64,000 bases of DNA from Macrocystis pyrifera (taxonomy: Eukaryota > Sar > Phaeophyceae > Laminariales > Laminariaceae), in the NCBI GenBank assembly GCA_031763025.1, contig JASSKH010000007.1, forward strand, positions 5,905,930 through 5,969,929. The letters are read 5' to 3'. A model generated the notes under the pieces. The model made no database searches. It worked only from the letters and a program-made list of their open reading frames with translations, and had not been told where the DNA came from. Positions 59,301 through 64,000 of this stretch are shown piece by piece. The stretch's first letter is position 1. Every line of letters begins with the position of its first letter. Both the position numbers and the translations under genes were made by a program.

Positions 59301-62300
59301 TACGCGCGATCGAATTATCACATACAGCAAAGAGGAGTTTCGAAAAATTCCTTAATCTGATAGATGTTGCTTTTTAATTTAAAAATTAACAATACATTAC
59401 GCTCGTACGTATATACTCGTACAGGTTTCGTTTTCGGTATACCAGTATATTATGTCGTAACGTATATTTCTCCTTTGCTTTTCTGGAGGATGTCCTGAGT
59501 TTTTTTTCTAATCTTCGTTTCCGGTAAAATTATCGAAAATAAATTAAGGAGGCGGTACGTATCTAAGCAAATAAAAAGAGTGGGTCATTTTTCAAACTCC
59601 AATTGGCACGCCCGTCGAAGGCATCATTTTGCCATTGGGGGTTGGTCGGGTGTTCTGGCGGCTGGCTTTCACGCCCTGCTGCGCGACCAAACTGTTGGCT
59701 GAAGGTGTGAAAAAGCATCCAGAACCTGGTGTCCGCAGCACCGATGACTATTCGTACACCTTCCATGTACATACATGCATGCAGAAATTCCTTCTACTAA
59801 TAACACGGGCATTCACAACTATACTACGATAGTAGTACCCTGGCCTTCCCACCTCGAGCAACCCCAACAAGAGTAGACAAAGCTCTCGAAATGTACTAGC
59901 AGGTACTACCGCATGTTGTACGTCGTGTCGCTCTCGTAGTAGAGCCTCGCCGTGTCTTCTTCGCGATGTTCATCGCAAAGCTACATACCAGGTACCAGGT
60001 ACTACTTTGGACGAAAATGTAAGGATATTCTAGTCTTAATATTTATGTATAAACGATCCCTACATTTCCGTCCAGGGTCGTAGGTTGTTACAATCACAGG
60101 TGGATGGCGCGGTGCTCCCGCCCCCCCCCTGTGGTGCTCCGCGCTTTTTTCGCATGTATATATATATATATGCATTTCTTACCTGCGTGGGGTGGGTAGA
60201 AGCCCGCTTGATCGACGCCCCGCTTCTCTCCATCGCCTGCTGCCAAGTCTGGAATAAAAGTAACGATCCTGCTGACTCGTAGTCAAGCAGATTTGTGTAG
60301 TCGCCGTACTCGACCTGACAACAAAATACACCACCGACGAACGCAATACGACGGCATGGTCAGACGGGTGGTACTTACTTGTGCACGTATCGTGTCCCTA
60401 TTTTGGCAACTCACACTACGTACAGTAGCTCAAGTCGCTAACTAAATTGTGTTCGTCCACCCCTACCCCTATGTGGATGAAAAAAAACAACATAAGCGCG
60501 AAAAAATTGCGGCGCAAAACAACAAATGTAGGGTATTGCATTTGTTAAACGGGTGCGATTTGGCACCGGCGTAGTCTTTCTAGTTGTACATACTATTAGC
60601 AAACAGGAGCATAAGGGGGGGGGGGGGGGGGGGCATGGGGGGTACTCAATAGCATGAATGGCCGTAGTCGTATGACCGTCGACCCTCGCATCCCTACAAT
60701 GCAGGGACGGAGTGCATTGGGCTTGTACCGACCAGGCAGATATCGCTAGCACCAAGCGCGAAGCGCCAAGAGGTATTCGGCGAGTCGCATGAAAGGTGAG
60801 CTACATCGTACTAAGAACCGCTTGTGAGGCGGATTTTCTTGCATATGGACGACAGCGTCGAATGAATAGTTTTCTGGTTTGGCCACTTCTAGAGACAGCA
60901 ATGGGTATACTACGTAACTGTCTCGTGAATGCCTTACCATAAACACTATGTGATACGGCCACTCCACTTGCGCGGAGTGGAGGTTCTCCACCCTGCACAA
61001 ATGATCTAACTCGTCCGCCAGTTAGGGCGACCGCCTAAAGAAAGAACGGTATGTACCTTGGTTGTCTAGCACACGTAGTGAGCGGCATGTTTTATAGTGT
61101 CGTTGCCAAACGACGCCAACCCAACCTTTAGATATACATATTATAGGTTCGGGGCAGGGGGGGGGGGGGGGGGTGTACTCGACAGGAGAGATGTACTCGA
61201 TCTCATGCATGGCCGTAGTCGTATGACCATAGACCCTCGCATCCCTACAATGCCGGGACGGAGCATGTCGGGTTTTCACCGACCAGGCAGACATTGCTTG
61301 CACCAAGCGCGAAGCGCCGTGAGGTGTTGGGCGAGTCGCATGAAGGGTGAGCTGCATCCTACTAAGAACCGCTTGTGAGGCGGACTCGCATATAGATGAC
61401 AGCTTCAATGAGTTAGTTTAATTTCCGGTGTAGCCACTTCCAGAGACAGCAATGGGAGCACTATGTAACTGCCTCTTGGGTGCCTTACCTTGAACACTAC
61501 GTGATACGATCAATTCCCTTGTGCAGAATAAAGGTTCTTGACCTCGCACAAATGATCTAACTCGACGACCAGCTGTGGGTGACCGCTAAAAAAAAAACAA
61601 AACAGAATAAAACGGTACCCTGGATGTCTAGCTCACGTGGTGAGCGGCATGTTTTACAGTGTCGTTGCCAATCGACGCCAACCCAACCCATATGTAATAT
61701 ACATAATGGGGGGGGGGGGGGGGGGGGGGGTACTCATGCTATGCATGGCCGCAGTTTTTTTTTACCGTACACCCTCGGATCCCTACAGTACTGGGAGGGA
61801 GCACGTCGGTTTTTCACTGACCAGGCAGACATTGCTCGCACCAAGCGCGTAGCGCCGTGAGGTGGTCTATAAATCGCATAAAGGGTGAGATGCATCTTAC
61901 TAAGAACCGCCTGTGAGGCGAGAATTCTTGCATTGGATGACAGCGTCGAACGAATTGGGCGGAACAATCTATTCTTGTTTTTTATGAAACGAACGATAGC
62001 AGGGGCGCGTTGACCAAAACTGGATACTGTATATCATGAGATGGTTCCGGCATCGAAGCAGGTGGACTAAATTCAAGGTGTCCTGTTTTCGTTCCTGTAG
62101 TACTTTCGCGCGTCGAATTTTGTTTTACCAACACTTGGTGTGATCGGCCTCTTACCGCCACTAATACAAGGGCCCGCGTAAAGTTACATGGTTTACCTCT
62201 TGATCCGCCATCAATCATGCCGGTGTCATGTGCCGATACAACTGCGACAAGCGCAAGTTACCAGTCTCTGATCACCATACCGTTGTGGGTCTCGTTTGCT

Positions 62301-64000
62301 GTGCAAAAGGTTGCGTAAATCGTCCTGCTCTCTGCTCTGACGTGTGTGCGTGCATGCTATCAGTAAGATCGAATCGGCGGAGCCTTCGCCTCAAAATCAT
62401 GTGTGCGTGTGCACTCGCTGACAGCATAAGACCAAGAGATGGGTTAATATGTTCGTAAGCCATCGAAACAACGACGTGCTGATGGAGAAGAAGAAAAAAA
62501 ACAGAACGCACAAATCAGTCAATCAAGCAACGCGCGGGTACGCACGCACCGTGTAGGAGAAGTGGAACTCGTCGGTGCCGTTCCCCCCGGAGTACAGTGC
62601 ACGAGCGCTCCGGTCCGACCTGCCGAGGCTTAGACCTATCGACGGTGTGCCCCCGTCCTCCCCCACCACGACCACGGGCTGCGAAAAACTGCAAACGAGG
62701 GTGATCTCGTCGTCCATGCCGTACACGCCGTCTCCGCTAGTCACCTCCACGGAGCGGACGTATGGAGCCTCGGTATCGAGCGTGATATTCTTGTCGAAGG
62801 AGATGGTTCCGATGGCTCCGGGAACGGCCAAGAAGAGGCGCGCGTCCACGGTTGGTCTATCCGAGGAAGCCTTTATCTGCATATGTGCGTGGTGAGTTGT
62901 TCGTATAGACAGAACCGGCGAGCGGGGATGGGCAGGTAGATAGGTGGGCAGGCAGGTAGGGGTCGGTAGGTAGGTTTCGTTTTTCGTTGGAGTGATTTAT
63001 TGATTTTCACGACCTTATGCAGATGTTTACATTGCTTGCGTCGCAAAAGACGCCAGAACACCTTCAACCGTACATTAGTCAGCCAGATAACTTTATTTGT
63101 TCGTGTTTAATTTACTCCAAACTATTGCGCTCGATGCCTTTACGGCCCTCCTCACGTCCATGTTTTATTCAACAGTTATGCCTGGGTATGGCGTAGCGAC
63201 GTCGTCTCCCAACGTACCCTGTTTTCTGATTGGTCAATTTTTTAGGTTGGGGTTCTTTTATTAGTGAAAAATCCTTGGTCGACGAAATGTCTCACATACC
63301 GTACATGTATTCAGAAAAATGCGGGCACGAACTTTCTTGCATAAATCTACTCCGGGTAAAAAATAGACTCACCTCTGCAGCAGCTGGTCTCACTAGAGCC
63401 GTGGAAAATCTCTGGCGTCTTGTAGTTCGTGTGTCGAGGACATCGAAAATGTCGGTGTAGTCGTCTTCCACGACGGTGTACCGAAACGTCAGGGTGTCGG
63501 TAAGGTTTCCACCAGCATAGCTCGCCTTGATTAGGGTGGCACATTGTTTGCCGTCGTTTTGGTTGTTTTTTACAGCCCACCCGAACGCGATGATGATTAG
63601 GTGGGGGGCGGAAAAAAATGAGCGGACGGGGGGGAGACGATAAAAAGTAGTGCATTACACCCAGCCGGACAATGAGGAGGGGCGGTGAACCAGTAGGAGG
63701 AGGAGGGGGAACGACGGAGTTAGCATAGGCTAAATATAGCATAGCGTCGCGCTCCCACAACGGGGCTGCTCTGCACGCGGACGCGGACCCTACCCCGGTG
63801 TCACTTGTTGTACAGCATTAGGGGTATTTTTCCGTTTGCCATCTGACGATGTGGACGCTTGTTCCAATCAGACCGTCCACATACGAAAAGGAGAATAGAA
63901 TCCAATCAAATCAAGCAAAGAAGATGCCACCGGTCAGACTAGAGCACTTGGCATATTCGAGTTCGATATCATCAACAAATGATACAAGGGGTTGCCAAAC
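20564..64000 (-). CDS. Giant modular extracellular-type protein, 28 exons seen, 5' end off window
   Basis: Exons from 63525 down to the stop at 20564 read about 1,930 residues. Order: about nine copies, whole or partial, of an Ig-like beta repeat (DTTAPxVxxV, NGTYxxGxxIxIxVxFS, VxVxGxPxLxL, AxYxSGNGT, LxFxYTVxxGD), as in SwmB-type/bacterial Ig-like proteins; a P-domain-like half (VVVRGLYHADASDLDITLMH); a fucolectin/F5-8C-like segment (SRQSSTAFGGVSGAAVDG, EEEPWWQ); a YQRTWTVTFVSPAGDLP beta domain; a second F5/8-like segment; a P-domain-like C half (LSGRWILRFRD); a cadherin-like segment (VWYVPEEGYLGPDDFSFSV); and a Cys-rich end. A secreted or cell-wall adhesin is inferred. No membrane helix is seen before the stop; the N-terminus is outside the window. 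Nearly all joins match in phase; two are unresolved (46883 to 45547 and 29.09 to 28.04 kb). Confidence 0.82.
21534..21717 (-). CDS. Giant gene exon aa (Cys-rich)
   Basis: CRLFEEGDAHDLCECQSPVI, QGLCYAAVEDVCEDGWPG, LGGNKTNANTRLNSKIK. Six Cys in about 35 residues. Acceptor TTTGTCGCAG, donor AAG/GTGGCA, phase 0. Confidence 0.72.
22864..23127. mobile_element. ~260-bp TIR element (CACACCTCGG family), copy 1
   Basis: Starts TTCCACACCTCGGACAAATC and ends GATCTGCCGGAGATGTGAA. Shared core: GTCGTGATGAGATGTCGCGC, CGGCAACATGAGCT. No coding frame. Superfamily not determined. Confidence 0.72.
23286..23776 (-). CDS. Giant gene exon z (cadherin-like segment, GC donor)
   Basis: LVVTDFFGNVFRFATDSFVT, TLPKYGRLF, an Ala/Thr insert, AKVWYVPEEGYLGPDDFSFS. 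P.YG.L....VWYVP..GY.G.D.F.F.V is the cadherin-like/tandem-beta pattern. The favoured 3' end is AG/GCAAGT at 23286, phase 2. Confidence 0.78.
23886..24245 (+). repeat. Hairpin-head/poly-G family, copy with doubled head
   Basis: Two heads (GCATGGCCGTAGTCGTACG and GCATGGTCGTAGTCATATG) separated by an 18-base G run. Then the family body: CCGGGACGGA, ACCGAAACAGGCAG, GTGAGCTG and GACAGCAATGGG. Confidence 0.8.
24699..24906 (-). CDS. Giant gene exon y (P-domain-like C half)
   Basis: SMRSNPVPAREEWDPIQAEE, ALSGRWILRFRDT, GDGGIAGWE. LSG.W.L...D....G.I..W resembles the C-terminal half of the proprotein-convertase P domain. Acceptor GTTTTTCAG, donor GAG/GTGAAT, phase 0. Confidence 0.8.
24962..25826 (+). 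repeat. Hairpin-head family, head-to-tail pair
   Basis: A nearly full unit (24962-25471) runs from a G tract and head to CCGACGCCAACTCAACC and a TATATA tail. It is followed by a second unit lacking its head (25486-25826). A full unit is about 530 bp. Confidence 0.82.
26411..27348. repeat. Two ~0.4-0.5-kb direct repeats, LTR-like remnants
   Basis: TTTGGGATCAATGAGG at 26458-26474 recurs at 26851-26867. TCACGGAGTGAYACTT..CGAAAAGGGA..GTTTCAGATTAC at 26712-26812 recurs at 27242-27344. No retroelement gene lies nearby. This may be a pair of long-terminal-repeat remnants or another tandem repeat. Confidence 0.45.
27565..27732. mobile_element. GGGTC-rich foldback element, copy 1
   Basis: GGGTCGGGTC words on the left pair with ACCCGACCCG words on the right around a short centre. 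The right end is GACCCGTGAACAGCCC. hAT-type MITEs often begin CAGGG or TAGGG and contain GGGTC runs, but the target duplication is unclear. Confidence 0.6.
27851..28042 (-). CDS. Giant gene exon x (second F5/8-like segment)
   Basis: LESLEQAKANASYSVYVPDN, NIPIAGGVGGRVIRVQLEGT, GYLSISELQAYE. R.IRVQL.GT.YLS..E...YE is the C-terminal strand pattern of F5/8C-like folds. Acceptor AAACAG, donor GAA/GTGAGT, phase 2. Confidence 0.8.
28108..28198. mobile_element. Second copy of the tiny palindromic element
   Basis: TTTAGGACTGCAGTCCCATT.. and ..GAGACTGCAGTCCTAAAAGG, the same GTTTGTCCCC core as 38723-38817. The TTAA flanks are not preserved. Confidence 0.65.
29085..29195 (-). CDS. Giant gene exon w (3' end tentative)
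   Basis: IYVNGVSHTITAVHGPSWVM then VFNSTEAADGQVQTASGS. Acceptor GGTGCAG in matching phase. The donor needed for phase 2 is weak (CC/GTGGCG or GC/GTCCGG), so the end, or a further small exon, is unresolved. Confidence 0.65.
29312..29735 (+). repeat. Hairpin-head family, two truncated units in tandem
   Basis: Each starts after a G run with GTGCTTATGCATGCATGGCC- or GTACTCATGCCATGC-type heads. Each stops inside the body, at GATGATAGCGTCGGA and CTGCATCTTG respectively. Confidence 0.78.
29781..29956 (-). CDS. Giant gene exon v (WTVTF-type domain)
   Basis: VTRSSSSSSAELYQRTWTVT, FVSPAGDLPQIEL, NSFTFATIQDGTTAG. W-T-V-T-F...GDLP repeats recur in large stramenopile surface proteins; the fold name is uncertain (IPT/filamin-like). 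Acceptor TATTACAG, donor AGG/GTGAGA, phase 2. Confidence 0.82.
30513..30745. mobile_element. CACACCTCGG-family TIR element, copy 2
   Basis: Begins TTTCACACGTCGAACTACAG. Core CCTGCCGTCATGAGATCTTG and GGGCAACATGAGCTCGATCA. The right end is eroded. Confidence 0.62.
31344..31465 (-). CDS. Giant gene exon u
   Basis: DIYYNAVGALGDEQGNATGT then ESLESKLEELSSITSVE, the ..LE.L..I..V.V helix-strand step before the WTVTF motif in the next exon. Donor GAG/GTATGA, phase 0. Confidence 0.82.
31664..32397 (-). repeat. Hairpin-head family, inverted full unit plus partial
   Basis: Reads TATAATATGTAC..GGTTGGGTTGGCGTCGGTTGG to CATACGACTACTGTCATGG and a C run, then a second partial unit ending in a 15-base C run near 32383-32397. 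Confidence 0.82.
32677..32842 (-). CDS. Giant gene exon t
   Basis: VALASSYTLGYIRLFGQEEE completes WWQ(V)xL..Y.LG.IRL of the fucolectin-like fold. Then VQTITLRSKNALSGSFTLNF starts a new beta domain. Acceptor GTTTTAG, donor ACCG/GTGAGC, phase 1. Confidence 0.82.
33850..33993 (-). CDS. Giant gene exon s (fucolectin/F5-8C-like)
   Basis: AKHEQAVSRQSSTAFGGVSG, AAVDGKPSRFF, TALEEEPWWQ. The QSST..GG....AVDG....F....T......PWWQ pattern is the fucolectin-type carbohydrate-binding F5/8C fold. Acceptor GGTGCAG, donor CAG/GTAAGC, phase 0. Confidence 0.85.
34184..34425 (+). repeat. Hairpin-head family, truncated unit
   Basis: G run, CATGGCCGTAGTCATATGGC head, GGGACGGAGCACGCCGGG body, ending near TGACAGCTTCAATGAGC. 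Confidence 0.8.
34588..34697 (-). CDS. Giant gene exon r
   Basis: ASTGAPSRPAYRHRGIGYDY then FADVVGENVVRVQGC. Links the P-like part to the fucolectin-like part. Acceptor AACAAACAG, donor TGT/GTAAGA. Supported by phase on both sides; no domain of its own recognised. Confidence 0.68.
34785..35980 (+). repeat. Hairpin-head family, multi-head tandem cluster
   Basis: Successive heads separated by G tracts (34803-34830, 34875-34900, 34955-34985, then 35235-35270, 35305-35335, 35372-35402), with two bodies. An internal duplication of the body tail follows (35510-35655 / 35660-35850), then another head at 35866. Confidence 0.82.
36383..36589 (-). CDS. Giant gene exon q (P-domain-like N half)
   Basis: SLLDLVTKTEVVVRGLYHAD, ASDLDITLMHQEHSCIL, VPEDRRYMQGFGPNP. 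The G.YH.D..DLDI.L.H pattern resembles the proprotein-convertase P domain. Acceptor TTCCAG, donor CTG/GTGCGT, phase 1. Confidence 0.78.
36802..37856 (-). repeat. 21-bp minisatellite built on a splice donor
   Basis: About 49 diverged units of the plus-strand word CCCCTTCTGACACCGAYGTA plus one C. On the coding strand each unit reads GGTGTCAGAAGGGGGTACRTC. Its right edge (37841-37856) is the coding end of exon 37841-38019 (…LPVSEGG). The unit length is a multiple of three, so several frames stay open. Confidence 0.9.
37841..38019 (-). CDS. Giant gene exon p (donor sits in a minisatellite)
   Basis: FADEDRALSFVYVVRDGDDA, SLELYLNATIKRAST, DALINLPVSEGG. The last codons VSEGG are already the first unit of the 21-bp array. 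Donor GGAG/GTAAGT at 37841/37840, phase 1, which matches the exon at 36589. Confidence 0.85.
38723..38817. mobile_element. ~93-bp palindromic element flanked by TTAA
   Basis: TTAA, then arms TCCTTTTTGGGAATGCAGTC.. and ..GACTGCAGTTTCGAAAGGG, then TTAA. Almost the whole element is stem (GCAGTCCCGTTCTGGGGACA paired with TGTCCCCGAACGGGACTGCA in opposite orientation). Confidence 0.75.
39680..39801 (-). CDS. Giant gene exon o
   Basis: VIYNKPVNVSGTPRLSFVLD then SYAYFDSSFDSG. Middle of the last Ig-like repeat. Donor GGCAG/GTGCGT, phase 2. Confidence 0.83.
40228..40377 (-). CDS. Giant gene exon n
   Basis: VADTTLPISGEDGSLMINND, IDTSAPYVIAVLSL, EGVYTMGQSVDLQ. Linker and opening of the last Ig-like repeat. 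Acceptor GCTAACAG, donor CAG/GTTTGT, phase 0. Confidence 0.85.
41107..41384 (-). CDS. Giant gene exon m (repeat)
   Basis: EYGAGEEIDVTITFDYPVVL, APYLSGNGSNALTFLYTVAD, LVGIVLRDSDAPTQ. Nearly whole repeat. Acceptor TTCTCCAG, donor CAG/GTTAGC, phase 0. Confidence 0.86.
42163..42304 (-). CDS. Giant gene exon l
   Basis: TLDEGRTPMVLLQANDDSGQ then LVVHTVPPYVLNVESGKRN. Linker into the next repeat. Donor ACG/GTAAGC, phase 1. Confidence 0.83.
42721..42840. mobile_element. Foldback element with GGGGGACCATAGTAA arms
   Basis: Left arm TTACTATTATGGGGGACCAT..AGGACCTACG, right arm GTGGTCCTACGTATTACTAT..GGTCCCCC, A/T-rich loop. It lies within the intron between exons 45362-45547 and 42163-42304. Confidence 0.7.
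42855..43140. mobile_element. CACACCTCGG-family TIR element, copy 3
   Basis: Begins CACCTCGGACACATAAATTA. Core CCCGTCGTTATGAGAGGTTG and CCGGCAACATGAGCTAGA. Ends CTGTCCGATCTGTCGGAAGT. GATAGATAATC repeats near the left end. Confidence 0.68.
43263..43935 (+). repeat. Hairpin-head family, full unit plus partial head-to-tail
   Basis: Full unit 43263-43800 from the G run to CGACGCCAACCCAACCCATG and a TATAATATATA tail. A G run and a second unit follow at once and break off in CCGACCAGGCA. Confidence 0.85.
44508..44645. mobile_element. GGGTC-rich foldback element, copy 2
   Basis: Contains GACCCGACCCGACCAGACCC and the family right end GACCCGTGAACAGCG. The left half is degraded. Confidence 0.55.
44735..45290. 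repeat. ~42-bp-period minisatellite
   Basis: About a dozen diverged units with core TAACTGCAATACCCCGTATA then TTAGCCAACTAACACGCAAA. It lies in the intron between exons 45362-45547 and 42163-42304. Confidence 0.85.
45362..45547 (-). CDS. Giant gene exon k
   Basis: EVEGTPFLELNAGPDTTAVY, GVLWFLYTISEGESTGDL, SLVIPEGASIK. Second half of a repeat whose opening half is not seen. Acceptor CTCTTCAG follows a long C run on the coding strand. Donor AAG/GTGGGG, phase 0. Confidence 0.82.
46268..46440. repeat. Tandem repeat with CCAAT-type boxes
   Basis: Three to four units containing CTGATTGGTCGACT, spaced about 45-60 bp and interleaved with GATCAAACTT.TGAAA. Each carries ATTGG, the CCAAT box in reverse. 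Confidence 0.7.
46883..47003 (-). CDS. Giant gene exon j
   Basis: VNSSKPNGVYGVGEDIYIQV, then VVREGSAALIPLGLR. Opening half of a repeat. Donor CGAG/GTAGCG, phase 1, which does not match the next recognised exon, so an exon may be missing or lost. Confidence 0.78.
47036..47416 (-). repeat. (CTGT)n tract upstream of an acceptor
   Basis: About 380 bp of ACAG tetranucleotides with CAGG variants on plus. On the coding strand it is a CTGT/CTGC pyrimidine-rich tract ending about 30 nt before the acceptor of exon 46883-47003. Confidence 0.92.
47610..47783. mobile_element. GGGTC-rich foldback element, copy 3
   Basis: Left CTCTTCACGGGTCAGGGAC and right GGACCCGCGAACAGCCCTG, with GGGCCGGGTCGGGTCAGG and its inverse between them. 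Flanks GCAAAAAT / GCGAAAAG may be an eroded 8-bp duplication. Confidence 0.6.
48365..48690. mobile_element. CACACCTCGG-family TIR element, copy 4
   Basis: Begins GGCGCACGTCGGACACATGC with repeated CATCTAGATCAT-type words. Core CCTGCCGCTATGATAACATT. Ends CTCCGGTGTGTGTAAACC. Confidence 0.62.
49570..49767 (-). CDS. Giant gene exon i
   Basis: VEEGDGSSRLGYTSSAALSA, DILRASANPTTSVDLTLP, GAAGSLSWSCEVVVDSTAA, RVVN. Repeat tail plus linker. Acceptor CATCCAG, donor AAT/GTGAGA, phase 0. Confidence 0.85.
49768..51957 (-). other. Intron of the giant gene, largely unassigned
   Basis: 2.19-kb intron beginning with GC. Apart from the hairpin-head fragment (51598-51712) and C runs at 51695-51723, 51776-51787 and 51835-51850, nothing was recognised. 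Confidence 0.5.
51598..51712 (-). repeat. Hairpin-head family, inverted fragment
   Basis: AACCCGACGTGCTTTGTCCC to CATACGACTACGACGATGCA, then a C-rich run to about 51730. Confidence 0.75.
51959..52361 (-). CDS. Giant gene exon h (full repeat, GC donor)
   Basis: YATSSINIALPEAGESESLS, IAIDTTAPAVVNVTSTQ, NGTYTTGAVMGVAVRFS, a poly-Ser insert, ATYARGNGTAELVFEYE. The end at 51959 uses AG/GCAAGT: only that site gives phase 0 to meet the next exon. Confidence 0.82.
52362..53702 (-). other. Intron of the giant gene with a shared short motif
   Basis: Contains GAATGCTTATGAGTGATCAACGTC-type sequence near 52493-52520, also seen near 58455, 59068 and 59205. A TTAGGG doublet at about 53216-53230 is too short to be telomeric. 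No exon seen. Confidence 0.5.
53703..53844 (-). CDS. Giant gene exon g
   Basis: YEVELSGQDSAANALVFAYT, VQDGQGTAALEV, FALNGTVRLNAT. Closing half of the repeat begun in 55890-56016. Donor CAC/GTGAGA, phase 2. Confidence 0.85.
54425..54630 (-). repeat. Hairpin-head family, three heads without body (inverted)
   Basis: Three copies of the head (CGACTACGGCCATGCATGAT or close variants) at about 54450-54485, 54505-54535 and 54560-54595, each followed by a C tract. Confidence 0.8.
55237..55428. mobile_element. GGGTC-rich foldback element, copy 4
   Basis: Left CAGGGCTGGTTACGGGTCAT, right GACCCGACCCGTGAAACACC, with long GGGTCGGGTC runs and their inverse. Confidence 0.6.
55528..55775. mobile_element. 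CACACCTCGG-family TIR element, copy 5
   Basis: Begins TTTCACACCTCGGACAGATC, ends CTCTGTCTGAGGTGTGCAC. Core CTGCCGTCGTGAGAGGTTGT and CCCGGCAGCTCGAGCTAG. Confidence 0.72.
55890..56016 (-). CDS. Giant gene exon f
   Basis: VWTTTPEGTYGAGERIDLYV then LLESSTAFLSVNAQPG. Opening half of a repeat. Acceptor CAACAACAG, donor GGCG/GTAAGC, phase 1. Confidence 0.85.
56865..57308 (-). CDS. Giant gene exon e (repeat with Thr/Ser insert)
   Basis: VYVIYGVPSLSLNA, a ~40-residue Thr/Ser/Asn insert, ANYTSGNGTFELLFTYTVEA, GDTTDRLDYSS, GAEGSLSWSKDIVIS. The insert expands a loop between two strands. Donor CGA/GTGAGG, phase 0. Confidence 0.85.
57870..58128. mobile_element. CACACCTCGG-family TIR element, copy 6
   Basis: Begins AACCTTGCACGCCTTGGACA and ends TGCTCGAGGTGTGAAACCTT, the best-preserved terminal inverted pair of the family. 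Confidence 0.74.
58690..58881 (-). CDS. Giant gene exon d
   Basis: DADLTLSPPGDPLTVLGKFS, then ISNGTYPEGSVIPIVVTFSVE. It ends one repeat and opens the next. Acceptor ACTGCCAG, donor GAG/GTGGGC, phase 0. Confidence 0.83.
58882..60182 (-). other. Intron of the giant gene
   Basis: Holds a (GGT)n run at 58974-59013 (CAC on the coding strand), two copies of the GTGATCAACGTCGAAGCT motif, and A/T-rich sequence related to 6740-6850. No exon seen. Confidence 0.5.
60183..60314 (-). CDS. Giant gene exon c
   Basis: VEYGDYTNLLDYESAGSLLL then SGASIKRASTHPTQ, the tail of a repeat. Acceptor TTGTCAG, donor CGCAG/GTAAGA, both phase 0. Confidence 0.85.
60618..61965 (+). repeat. Hairpin-head family, three units head-to-tail
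   Basis: Unit 1 is 60618-61146, unit 2 61156-61700 and unit 3 61708-61965 (truncated). At both junctions the CCAACCCAACC-TATA tail is followed by a G run and a new head. Confidence 0.85.
62550..62876 (-). CDS. Giant gene exon b (linker plus repeat)
   Basis: IKASSDRPTVDARLFLAVPG, LDTEAPYVRSVEV, GDGVYGMDDEITLVCSF, VVVVGEDGGTPSIGLSL, ALYSGGNGTDEFHFSYT. This is the clearest single-exon copy of the repeat. Acceptor ATATGCAG, donor ACG/GTGCGT, phase 0. Confidence 0.85.
63373..63525 (-). CDS. Giant gene exon a (partial Ig-like repeat)
   Basis: ASYAGGNLTDTLTFRYTVVE then DDYTDIFDVLDTRT and PAAAE, the second half of a repeat. Donor GAG/GTGAGT. The 5' boundary is uncertain, as the frame is open further upstream (KQCATLIK). 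Confidence 0.65.
63526..64000 (-). other. Right window edge, no exon assigned
   Basis: The next upstream exon of the giant gene must lie here or beyond. An open frame (QNDGKQCATLIK) touches the exon at 63525. No acceptor could be placed further upstream. Confidence 0.4.

Noticed and set aside
61022-61408. Conserved minus-strand frame (MQLTLHATRPT..LVQAMSAWSVKTR) in many hairpin-head repeats
   Set aside because: It appears only because the repeat body is conserved. Copies differ by indels and G-run lengths, and there is no domain or codon pattern.

Overview
The window reads as nuclear DNA of a brown alga (Phaeophyceae, Ectocarpus-like) or a close stramenopile. It has long introns packed with small repeats, GC-rich exons with Ala/Ser/Gly/Gln runs, GT-AG splice sites that join exons in matching phase, and giant modular surface-type proteins. 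No bacterial operon, CRISPR array, rRNA or convincing tRNA was seen. The organism call is an inference from style, not from a marker gene.

Three protein-coding genes account for the coding sequence. (1) Minus strand, 8910 to beyond position 1: a TEX10/IPI1 homologue (60S ribosome biogenesis, Rix1/PELP1-TEX10-WDR18 complex), seven exons seen, 3' end off the left edge. (2) Plus strand, 9150-19029: a four-exon gene for a 751-residue low-complexity protein with one C-terminal membrane anchor. It shares a ~240 bp divergent promoter with TEX10. (3) Minus strand, from beyond the right edge down to a stop at 20564: a giant gene with 28 exons seen, about 1,930 residues. It encodes a chain of about nine whole or partial SwmB-type/bacterial-Ig-like repeats, then a P-domain-like half, a fucolectin/F5-8C-like region, a WTVTF-type beta domain, a second F5/8-like segment, a second P-domain-like half, a cadherin-like segment and a Cys-rich C-terminus. 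Genes 2 and 3 converge tail to tail across 19030-20563.

The introns hold most of the novelty. Intron 1 of gene 2 contains four TIR elements, two or more with clear 3-bp TSDs (PIF/Harbinger style). Intron 3 of gene 2 holds a near-perfect 411-bp tandem duplication. The introns of the giant gene carry about 20 copies of a hairpin-headed, poly-G-capped, often head-to-tail concatemerised repeat, a ~260-bp TIR family, GGGTC-rich foldbacks, tiny TTAA-flanked palindromes, several minisatellites and a ~380-bp CTGT tract next to a splice acceptor.

The most striking single feature is a ~1-kb, 21-bp-period minisatellite (36802-37856) whose unit is built from a splice donor of the giant gene. The authentic donor is the outermost unit, and the exon frame stays open about 400 nt into the array, so each extra unit would add seven residues in frame. 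Two introns of the giant gene also appear to use GC-AG splice sites.
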